A stretch of DNA of 64,000 nucleotides. It comes from Devosia sp. FKR38 (GTDB lineage Bacteria; Pseudomonadota; Alphaproteobacteria; Rhizobiales; Devosiaceae). Made by a program: the position numbers and the translations under genes. The stretch's first letter is position 1. The number at the start of each line of letters is the position of its first letter. Positions 26,246 to 33,603 of this stretch are shown in pieces. The stretch is from assembly GCF_005222805.1 (NCBI RefSeq), contig NZ_STGC01000005.1:1837651-1901650 (forward strand), in the 5' to 3' direction. A model generated the notes under the pieces. That model made no database searches, was not told where the DNA came from, and was given only the letters and a program-made list of their open reading frames with translations.

Positions 26246-26271
26246 TCTTCCCGCGCAGGCGGGCAGCCAAT
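26246..26271 (+). other. tmRNA spacer removed during maturation
   Basis: The 26 bases between the CCA end of the acceptor piece and the first G of the coding piece should be excised from the precursor, leaving two RNA chains joined by base pairing. It contains a CCCGCGCAGGCGGG hairpin. The mature ends are inferred from the acceptor-stem pairing. Confidence 0.8.
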
Positions 26272-26356
26272 GGGGGCGAAACAGGATCGACGAGGGTGTA
26301 AAGGGTGTGCTTTTGCTCGGTGAGGTACCACCGTTATCGGTCCGAAACTTATAGTT

Positions 26357-26398
26357 GCAAATGACAACCATAAGGCTCCAGTCGCTCTCGCTGCGTAA
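26357..26398 (+). other. tmRNA proteolysis-tag reading frame
   Basis: After the resume-site context TATAGTT the frame reads ANDNHKAPVALAA and stops at TAA. With the Ala carried by tmRNA the tag begins AANDN, the SspB-binding part, and ends ALAA, the ClpX/ClpA degron. The middle HKAPV is basic, whereas the Caulobacter tag is acidic there. Confidence 0.93.
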
Positions 26399-26621
26399 GC
26401 AGTGCTAGCATTGGGAAATTAAGTCCTCCACCCCTAGCCGGGTGACAGGCGGGGTCCGCAGGCACCTGGCAACAGAAGCCTGCACCTTCCCTCATCGCTT
26501 CGACACGGACCGGCTTCACAGCCAATTGCGCTCCCCGCTGCCTTTGGTCTTGAATAATCCGGACAGCTGGGGCTGATATGGGCCAAACCGGATTCTACTT
26601 CTCTGCGCCGAAAGGGTGACC

Positions 26622-27104
26622 ATGGCCGAAGACCATATGCGCTACGATATTCTCGCTCAGGAAGCCCTGCGCGGCGTCGTTCGCAAGGTGCTGGCCGAGG
26701 TCGCCAAGACCGGGCTGCCCGGCGAGCATCACTTCTTTATTTCCTTTGTCACCCGCGCCCCCGGCGTGCGCCTGAGCGAGAAGCTGCTCGGCCAGTATGA
26801 CAAGGAAATGACCATCGTTATCCAGAACCAGTATTGGGACCTCAAGGTCACCGAAACCGGTTTCGAGATCGGCCTGTCCTTCGATGGTATTCCCGAAACC
26901 CTGGTGATCCCCTTCTCGGCCGTGAAGGGCTTCTTTGACCCCTCGGTGCAGTTCGGCCTGCAGTTCGATCCGCAGATCGCCCCCGGCGCCGAGGCTGCTG
27001 AAGACGATGCCGACGCCGATGTCGAGAACACCGCCGAGCTGCCGGACGGCACCGAGCCGGGCAAGAAGGTTGTCAGCCTCGACGCGTTCCGCAAGAAGCC
27101 CTGA
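26622..27104 (+). CDS. sspB: SspB ClpXP adaptor protein (alpha type)
   Basis: SspB binds the AANDN part of the ssrA tag and delivers tagged proteins to ClpXP. The 160-residue protein has the alpha-type substrate-binding domain, including FISFVTRAPGVRLSEKL and FEIGLSFDGIPETLVIPFSAVKGFFDPSVQFGLQF. An acidic flexible linker follows (AAEDDADADVEN). The terminal KKVVSLDAFRKKP is the ClpX-docking segment. The ATG at 26622 follows AAAGGG. It lies about 120 bp downstream of ssrA on the same strand, a direct functional neighbour. Confidence 0.94.
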   Translation: MAEDHMRYDILAQEALRGVVRKVLAEVAKTGLPGEHHFFISFVTRAPGVRLSEKLLGQYDKEMTIVIQNQYWDLKVTETGFEIGLSFDGIPETLVIPFSAVKGFFDPSVQFGLQFDPQIAPGAEAAEDDADADVENTAELPDGTEPGKKVVSLDAFRKKP

Positions 27105-27113
27105 TCGCCCCTG

Positions 27114-27347
27114 ATGGACAAGCGATCCCTGTCCATCGCCGGCCACCGCACCTCGATCGCGCTGGAGCCCGAATTCTGGGCCGCCCTGGAACAGATGGCG
27201 GCGCAGTCGGGCCAGACCATGACCGCTCTGATCTGCGCCATCGACGCCGAGCGCCAGACGGCCAATCTCTCCTCTGCCGCGCGCCTGGCCGTCCTCGCCT
27301 GGTATCAGCGCCAGCTGGCTGCCGGCGGCACCCCGCCCATCAGTTGA
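27114..27347 (+). CDS. Ribbon-helix-helix domain protein
   Basis: A 77-residue protein with the small ribbon-helix-helix domain common in alphaproteobacteria: KRSLSIAGHRTSIALEPEFWAALEQMAAQSGQTMTALICAID. The first strand (SIAGHRTSIALE) would insert into DNA as a dimer. It starts 9 bp after sspB, so it is probably co-transcribed. Its last codons overlap the end of the convergent AsmA-like gene by 8 bp. The target is unknown. Confidence 0.8.
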   Translation: MDKRSLSIAGHRTSIALEPEFWAALEQMAAQSGQTMTALICAIDAERQTANLSSAARLAVLAWYQRQLAAGGTPPIS

Positions 27348-30300
27348 TGGGTTGAAACAGCGGCTCGTTCACCTGAAAATTCAACGGCTGGTTGACCGGC
27401 GGTGGCAGCGACAGGTCCAGCGTCTGTTCGCTCGGCACGCTGGGCGCCGTCTCGGCCGGCGGCGTGGTGGTCTGCGGCTGGGTCTGTTGCTGCTGAAGCT
27501 GCTGTTGCTGAGCAGCCTGTTCGGCCTTCCGCTGCGCCTCGGCCTGGGCTGCGGCCTCGGCGTCGCGGGCAGCCTGCTCTGCGGCGAGGCGCGCGGCTTC
27601 CTCGGCCGCCTTGCGTCGCTGCTCCTCGATCAGTCTGTTGCGCGCTTCGGCGGCCGCCTTCTGCCGCGCGGCATCTTCGGCCCGCAGCGCCTCGAGCCGA
27701 TCGAGCTCCACCTCATTGGCGCGCACCTGCAGCCCGGCGACGATCTCGTCGAGATCAAGCGTCACCTCGGGCGCCAGCACTGTTCCGCCCAGACTGGTGG
27801 AAATGCGGGAGATATCGGGGCTGACCAGTCCTTTGGCATCGGCATAGCCCAGCGGCGTCAGGGCAAAGCCACCCGACAGACCCAGGCTCGGCAGATTGAC
27901 GCTGACATCGCCCGACAGCCGCGCCCCCGGCCCGTCGATGACCAGATTGTTCACCCGCGCCACGCCCCCGGCAATGGTGAAGGCCCCGGCCGCCGTTGGC
28001 GCTGTGAACGCCCCCTGCCCCAGCGCCACGCCGATCAAGGTCTTGAGCGTATCGGCATCGGTATTGAGCACATCCTCGATGCTGGCCACCGAGGGGAACA
28101 CCCCCGGCGCCAGCTGGTTGGCGCTGAAACCGGCAATCGAAAAGCTGCCCTCCCCGGCCAGAACGGTCATGACCTCGCCCAGACTTACGCCGGAGCCTTC
28201 GAACTGTGCGCTGCCATCGAGCTGACCGGCGATCTGGTCCGAAATCGCGGTTGGCGCCAGCACCGACAGCGGCAGGCCCTTGACCGTCAACCGGCCGCTG
28301 ACCGTCTGCTCGGCAATCGGGCCGGCGCAGCAGGCGGACAGGTCCAGCGACAGCGTTCCGCCGCCATCGCTCGCCGCTTCGAAGCGGGCCAGGCGTACCT
28401 TGGTCTCGTCCCAGGTGAAGTCGAAACTGGTCTTGCCCAGCCGGGTCTGGCCGCCCGCCGTCAGCGTGCGCGCCGTGACACTGACCGTGCCCCGCGTCGG
28501 GCGTGCGTCGGCGCTGGCATTGAGTGGCCCCTCGGGCCAGATCTCCCCGCCACTCACCAGCGCGGCACGACCAAACACCGACGCCGCCAGCGCTTCGACC
28601 GACACCCGGTCCACTTCCAGATCGCCACTCACCGCCGTAGCGTCGCGCGACCGCGTCAGCTCCAGCGCGCCCGAAAATGCCGTATCGCCCGACGTCCCGG
28701 CGATCCCTTCCAGCCGGGCCAGGCGATTGCCCTCGAAATGCAACTGCGCCGTGCCCTTGGCCAGCGGCAGGCTGACGCCGCTGGCGCCAACGATCTGGGC
28801 CAGCCCGCCGGCATCGGCCAGATCGAGGGTGAGGTCGCCCGTGCCCTGGATTTCGCCGTCGCTGACGCTCACCAGATTGCCCGAGAAGCCGAGGCTTTCT
28901 GCGCCCGAGCTGAGATTGATGCGGCTATCCAGACTATTGCTCGGCGAACCGCTGAGCGAGACACTGGCCAACAGCCCCTCGCCGCTCATCAGCGCCGCAT
29001 CGCCCAGCCCGAGCTGGTCGAGCAGCGCCGCCGTGTCCGCGCCCTCCAGGCTCCCCGTCAGGCGCAATTGTCCGGTGGTCAAGGCACTCAGGCCATCGCC
29101 CATCTCGGCCCGCAGATTGAGCTGCCCGGCCCCGGCCGTGCCCCCCAGGGTCACCACCTGCGCCCCGCCATCGACGCGCGGCTCTAGGTCGACCAGCATT
29201 TCCGCCGGCGCCGAGCGCGCGAGGTAGTCGCGCCAGCCTTGCGGCATGCCGACAAGATCATAGATCGCGGTCAGCGCCGGCGCGTCGCCGCGCGCAATGC
29301 TCAGCCGGCCTGATCCGGACAGCGCCGGCGCCGCCATGTCGCCGCCGATCTTGACCGCCGCGTCAAAACCCAGCCCGCCCCAATTGCCCGCCGACAGCCG
29401 CGCGAAATCCACCGCGTCCCCGCTCCACTGGCCATTGGCCACCAGGTCCGTGCCATCCTGCCCGAACAGCCGCGCCGCCGTGCTGCTGAGCGCAAAGCTG
29501 CCCGCGGGAAAGCTGATGCCAAAGCCGGTATCGGCCGTCATGCTCGGCAGCATCGCCGCCAGGACGTCGCTGCCTTCGGCGCCCAGGTCAGCGAAATGCC
29601 CGACCACATCGAGCCGCTTTTCCTCGCCGAACCCCAGGCGCAGATCCACCGCATGCTTGGCCCCGGCCAGCGTCAGGGCCGCGTCGCCGATGCGCAGCGC
29701 GTCGCCCTTGAGCATCACGCTGCCGTCGAGCGAACCGGCCTGGTTGAACAGCGGCGTATCCGGCGTCGGCTTGCGCCACAGCGCCACCAGCGCGTCGAGG
29801 CGCTGGCTGCCCAGATGAAAGCGCCCGTCAAAGGCCGGATGCGCACCATCGGCCACCAGCTTGCCGCTGGCGGTCAGTTCAGTATCGCCCGGCAGCCGGG
29901 CAATGAAGGTTTCGATGGCCCAGCTCTTGCCGTCTGTACTGGCGTCGACCCGCACATCGCGCAGGGCAAAACCGCGCAGCCCGACTTCGGCCAGGTCGAT
30001 CCCCACCCGCCCGGGCAGCGGCGGCAACAGCGGCGGCGGCAGTTCCGACAGCAGCCGCACTGCCTCATAGGGCTGCTGGCTCTGGTCTTCCTTGGCGTCG
30101 CGCGGCGGCAGGGCGAACACGCCGCCCGACACCACCGCATCAAAACTCCGTCCGGCTCCCAGGCGAATGCTCGCCGCCCCGGTCAGCCGCGTGCCGGCCC
30201 GGTTCTGGTCCGGCTGCAGCGTATAGCCCGAGAGCACAATGCGGTCCGTGGAGGCCGTGACCTTGCTCTCCAGCACGAGATCGCCGCGGATGTCGTCGGC

Positions 30301-31038
30301 GGTCTCGGCCACTGGCGGCACCTGCTTATAGGTCAGCGTGCCGTCAAACTTCGGCGCAATCCCCGCCGTCAGCACGCCCTCGGTGCTCAGCGAAAACGCC
30401 GCGCTCACCGGCTGCACAAAGGCAGAAATCCGCGACGCGCCGCTGGCATCGGCCAGCGCCGCATTGATGCGCGCGCTATAGCCCTCGCCGCCATAGCTGC
30501 CCGTGCCCTGGAACTGGAACGGGCCGGCCAGGCTCGACAGGCGCAGATTGCCCTCCAGCGCACTGACCACAAAGCTCTCGCCCACCCGCTTGTCCAACAG
30601 CCGCAGCGTGCCGCCCACGATGCTGGCCTCGCGCAGCGCCACACCGCCTTCGGCTGCAGCCAGTTGCACGCCGCTGCCAAACAGCCCGCTTTCGTCGACG
30701 GTGAAATCCACCACTGGCCCGCGCAGGACCAGCTTGGTGAGGTCATAATTGTCACCCAGGAAATCCATCAGCGAAAATTCGGCTTCGACGCTGTCGACCG
30801 TCGCCGCCGGTTCCTCGGGCGATCCAACCAGCACATTGGTGAAGCTCAGCCGCGGCTGCGGCAGCAGGGTGAATTCGATATTGCCGCGAATGGTCACGGG
30901 CGAACCCAGCACCTGCGTGGCCAGCGCCTCCATGCGGGTGCGATAGTCGCCCCACTGGATCAGATGGGGCGCAATGAAGGCGCCGCCGAGCACGATGATC
31001 GCCAGCACACCAACGACAATGTAGATGCGGTTCAGCAC
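27340..31038 (-). CDS. Large AsmA-family envelope protein
   Basis: A 1232-residue AsmA-like protein. One N-terminal membrane helix (IYIVVGVLAIIVLGGAFIA) anchors it, and the AsmA N-domain follows with GSPVTIRGNIEFTLLPQPRLSFTNV. A long beta-rich region shows repeated GxLxLxGxL patterns. The end is a Gln/Ala/Glu-rich stretch, probably coiled coil, then PQTTTPPAETAP. AsmA-type proteins are thought to help lipids cross the periplasm to the outer membrane. The likely start is GTG at 31038, after GGGATGAG. It overlaps the ribbon-helix-helix gene by 8 bp. Confidence 0.85.
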   Translation of the reverse strand: MLNRIYIVVGVLAIIVLGGAFIAPHLIQWGDYRTRMEALATQVLGSPVTIRGNIEFTLLPQPRLSFTNVLVGSPEEPAATVDSVEAEFSLMDFLGDNYDLTKLVLRGPVVDFTVDESGLFGSGVQLAAAEGGVALREASIVGGTLRLLDKRVGESFVVSALEGNLRLSSLAGPFQFQGTGSYGGEGYSARINAALADASGASRISAFVQPVSAAFSLSTEGVLTAGIAPKFDGTLTYKQVPPVAETADDIRGDLVLESKVTASTDRIVLSGYTLQPDQNRAGTRLTGAASIRLGAGRSFDAVVSGGVFALPPRDAKEDQSQQPYEAVRLLSELPPPLLPPLPGRVGIDLAEVGLRGFALRDVRVDASTDGKSWAIETFIARLPGDTELTASGKLVADGAHPAFDGRFHLGSQRLDALVALWRKPTPDTPLFNQAGSLDGSVMLKGDALRIGDAALTLAGAKHAVDLRLGFGEEKRLDVVGHFADLGAEGSDVLAAMLPSMTADTGFGISFPAGSFALSSTAARLFGQDGTDLVANGQWSGDAVDFARLSAGNWGGLGFDAAVKIGGDMAAPALSGSGRLSIARGDAPALTAIYDLVGMPQGWRDYLARSAPAEMLVDLEPRVDGGAQVVTLGGTAGAGQLNLRAEMGDGLSALTTGQLRLTGSLEGADTAALLDQLGLGDAALMSGEGLLASVSLSGSPSNSLDSRINLSSGAESLGFSGNLVSVSDGEIQGTGDLTLDLADAGGLAQIVGASGVSLPLAKGTAQLHFEGNRLARLEGIAGTSGDTAFSGALELTRSRDATAVSGDLEVDRVSVEALAASVFGRAALVSGGEIWPEGPLNASADARPTRGTVSVTARTLTAGGQTRLGKTSFDFTWDETKVRLARFEAASDGGGTLSLDLSACCAGPIAEQTVSGRLTVKGLPLSVLAPTAISDQIAGQLDGSAQFEGSGVSLGEVMTVLAGEGSFSIAGFSANQLAPGVFPSVASIEDVLNTDADTLKTLIGVALGQGAFTAPTAAGAFTIAGGVARVNNLVIDGPGARLSGDVSVNLPSLGLSGGFALTPLGYADAKGLVSPDISRISTSLGGTVLAPEVTLDLDEIVAGLQVRANEVELDRLEALRAEDAARQKAAAEARNRLIEEQRRKAAEEAARLAAEQAARDAEAAAQAEAQRKAEQAAQQQQLQQQQTQPQTTTPPAETAPSVPSEQTLDLSLPPPVNQPLNFQVNEPLFQPIN

Positions 31039-31179
31039 GCCTGGCTCATCCCGTTTCCCCCGGGCAGAGTGTAGGCAAGAGCGCCCGCCGCGCAAGCCCG
31101 CCATGGGCTTGAATACACGCAAGGATTCGCACGATTGCCGGAGCGGTCACACCCCGCGCGCCGCCCGCGGCAAAAGCCA

Positions 31180-31205
31180 ACGGCCGGCCCCGCGGGGCCG
31201 GCCGT
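31180..31205 (-). terminator. Terminator of the phytase-like gene
   Basis: A perfect 26-bp palindrome (ACGGCCGGCCCCG and its complement) lies 23 bp past the stop codon and continues on the minus strand into TGGCTTTTGC. Confidence 0.8.
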
Positions 31206-31228
31206 CAACAAAGGGTGATTGCTGGCGA

Positions 31229-33403
31229 TCAGAGCGCGCCGATCGACCACAGCATGGTTTCGCCCGAGCTGTCATCGACACCGTCATTGTCGGTGATGAC
31301 ATAGCCATTGCCGGCAGCGTCGATGGCAAAGCTCTCGACCTTGTCGAGCACATAGCCATTGCCAGCCTTGAGATCGGGCACCAGGTCGCGCACCAGTTCC
31401 TTGGTCACGACCGGCAGTTCGCCGTCGAGTGCAGCCGGAACCATCTCGCTCAGCTTGACGCGGTAGATGGCCTTGAGACCTGCCTTGTCGCCGATCTGGT
31501 TGTCACGCTCGACGATATAGGCGTAGTCGCCATGCACGGTGATTTCGCTCAGGCCAACCCAGCCGCCTTCCGGCGCGGCTTCGAGCGGATAGCGCACGGC
31601 GCCCCAGGTCTTGGTCGCCGGCGTATAGGCCAGCAGCTTGACGAAGCCCTTGTCGTCGTCCTTCCACTCGCGCTGCATGGCAACCCAGAGCACCTGCTCG
31701 TCACCGGTACCAACCGCAGCAACGCCCTCGGCGCCAAAGCGGGTCTGGCCGGCCAGCACTTCCACCGGCACGCCGGCTTCACCTGTGATCGCGCCTTCGG
31801 CATCCACATGGATCAGCGCATGCGGCACCAGCTTGGCAGAGTCGCCCTCATTGGCCAGCCAGAAGCCGCCCTCACCATCCAGGGTGATGCCTTCGAGGTC
31901 GAGCTTCTGCGCCGCGTCACCATCGCGGGTCACGATGGTCTTGGCCGTGATATGGGCCGGCTTGGCATTGGCGTCGATCGTGTAGATCGCCGGGGCGCCC
32001 GACAGGAAGCTGTCGCTGACGGCATAGAGGATGCCGGGCTTTTCGGCGTCGGCGACAACGCCCGAAAGCGCAGCCCAGCCAATGGGATGGCCGTCGGCGT
32101 CAAGGTCGGAGATGATCGAGGGGAAGGCCGCTTCGCCTTCGGCCAGCTCATAGAGCATGACATGGCTGCCAACGCCGCCGTCTTCGCGCAGGTCCAGCTC
32201 ATTGGCCGTGGCCAGCAGCTTGCGCGCGGGGATGGCGATCAGGCCTTCGGGCGAAATGCCCGACGGCAGGGCCTGCACGAACTCGGGCTCAGCGCCAGTG
32301 TCCTTGTAGACAGCGATCAGCGAGGAGCGTTCCTCGGCGATGAAGATATACTGGCTGTCACCGAACTTGGCGACGTCCAGGCCCTCGGCCTCGACGCCCT
32401 TCTTGCTGCGCTTGTCGGGGTAGTGACCCAGCTGGGCAGCCTGCACATCGAGCGCATTGCCGGAGTCAAAGGCCACCGAACCATCGCGGTTGAACACGGT
32501 GAAGCCGCGCGAGCCGCCGTTCCAGTCGCCTTCATTGGCGGTGATCAGGCGATCATTGTCCAGCCACTTGACCGCGTCGGGTTCGCGCGGAACCGGCTTC
32601 TTGTCAGCCGAGAAATCAATGCGGCCGTCGTTCTTGGTGTCGACGCCGGCAACGCCGGTTTCGCCAGCCGAGAAGCCGCCGGTCACGGTGCCGGTCTTGG
32701 CATCAATGATGGCGACCCAGTTGTTTTCCTGCAGGGTCACGGCCACTTCGTCGGCATCGTTGAAGGCGACAAACTCGGGCTCGGCATCTTCCGGAGCGAT
32801 CTCGGAGAGGCCGGTGACCTCCACCTTCTTGATCCCGGCTTCCGTCACCGCGCCATCGGCCAGCGTGACAATCACGACATAGCCCGACGGCAGCTGCGGC
32901 AGCGCGCCATCGTTGACGTCTTCATCGCGCTCGTTCTCGATGGCGATGGCCAGGATCGTGTTGTCCTTGTTGTGGGCGATGGAGTCAGGCTGGCCGCCCA
33001 GATCGAACTCGCCATCCACGGCCTTGCTGGCGATATCGACCACCACCAGCTTGCCCGAGGGCGCCACATAGCTCTCGGAGGTATTGACCGCCACATAGGC
33101 CTTGGCGCCGATGACGGTGACAGAAGTCGGCTCGCCGCCCATGTCCATGAAGCCGGCAGCCTTGGGCGCCTTGGCGTCGGTGATATCGACAAAGCCGATG
33201 CCGCCGGCCGGGCTGTCCGAATAGATCAGCGTCATGCCGTCATCGGTCGCGGTGATGATTTCCGACGAAGTCGCCTTGGCTTCGGCATTGTTCAGCGCCA
33301 CCGGGAAGCTGGCGACGCGGTTGAACATTTCGGCCGCGCCAACGCCGGCCGTGGTGGCCAGCAGCGAGGCGGTGAGTGCGACGAGAAGTTTGGTCGTGGA
33401 CAT
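31229..33403 (-). CDS. Secreted phytase-like esterase
   Basis: A 724-residue exported protein with signal peptide (KLLVALTASLLATTAGVGAA). The N-terminal half is a beta-propeller-like series of LVVVDIASK and VTGGFSAGE-type repeats with many Asp and Glu. The second half matches the esterase-like phytase domain: LPSGISPEGLIAIPARKLLATANE, LEGITLDGEGGFWLANEGDS, VESFAIDAAGNGYVITDNDG. It probably acts on phosphate esters in the periplasm or outside. Three PhoB half-sites sit 55-83 bp before the ATG, which supports a phosphate-scavenging role. Confidence 0.82.
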   Translation of the reverse strand: MSTTKLLVALTASLLATTAGVGAAEMFNRVASFPVALNNAEAKATSSEIITATDDGMTLIYSDSPAGGIGFVDITDAKAPKAAGFMDMGGEPTSVTVIGAKAYVAVNTSESYVAPSGKLVVVDIASKAVDGEFDLGGQPDSIAHNKDNTILAIAIENERDEDVNDGALPQLPSGYVVIVTLADGAVTEAGIKKVEVTGLSEIAPEDAEPEFVAFNDADEVAVTLQENNWVAIIDAKTGTVTGGFSAGETGVAGVDTKNDGRIDFSADKKPVPREPDAVKWLDNDRLITANEGDWNGGSRGFTVFNRDGSVAFDSGNALDVQAAQLGHYPDKRSKKGVEAEGLDVAKFGDSQYIFIAEERSSLIAVYKDTGAEPEFVQALPSGISPEGLIAIPARKLLATANELDLREDGGVGSHVMLYELAEGEAAFPSIISDLDADGHPIGWAALSGVVADAEKPGILYAVSDSFLSGAPAIYTIDANAKPAHITAKTIVTRDGDAAQKLDLEGITLDGEGGFWLANEGDSAKLVPHALIHVDAEGAITGEAGVPVEVLAGQTRFGAEGVAAVGTGDEQVLWVAMQREWKDDDKGFVKLLAYTPATKTWGAVRYPLEAAPEGGWVGLSEITVHGDYAYIVERDNQIGDKAGLKAIYRVKLSEMVPAALDGELPVVTKELVRDLVPDLKAGNGYVLDKVESFAIDAAGNGYVITDNDGVDDSSGETMLWSIGAL

Positions 33404-33457
33404 GGCTTTATCCCCCTAGAGTATCAGGGGGACTTAGGCAGCACCGGCTACAGGCGC

Positions 33458-33486
33458 ATGACACATCGGTGACAGATCGGTGACAG
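33458..33486 (-). promoter_or_regulatory. Three tandem PhoB half-sites upstream of the phytase-like gene
   Basis: Read in gene direction, the heptamers CTGTCAC, CTGTCAC and GTGTCAT start at 33486, 33475 and 33464, exactly 11 bp apart, with CGAT spacers. PhoB binds direct repeats of this heptamer at 11-bp intervals, so this is one full Pho box plus a third half-site in the activating orientation. Confidence 0.8.
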
Positions 33487-33603
33487 TGCCGCGTTCTATA
33501 CAGGACACCACGCAGTGCCTATATTCGCAGGAGAACAAATCAAGATTCGTCAATTGCCGCGCTGCAGCGCCCGCCTTGGTGCGCAGTGATGGAAAGGCCC
33601 TCA

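Larger units (their letters stand above)
26165..26500 (+). ncRNA. ssrA: Circularly permuted two-piece tmRNA
   Basis: tmRNA rescues stalled ribosomes and tags the nascent protein. The gene order is permuted: the acceptor piece comes first, with the T-arm ATTCGGACCCGGGGG and the 3' end CGCCTCCACCA (CCA at 26243-26245). A short spacer follows, then the coding piece starting GGGGGCGAAACAGGATCGAC at 26272. GGGGGCG pairs fully with CGCCTCC as the acceptor stem. A GCTC-GCAA-GAGC tetraloop hairpin lies near the 5' side, and a GCAGGC/GCCTGC stem near the 3' side. The outer limits are approximate. Permutation is the known alphaproteobacterial form. Confidence 0.93.
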
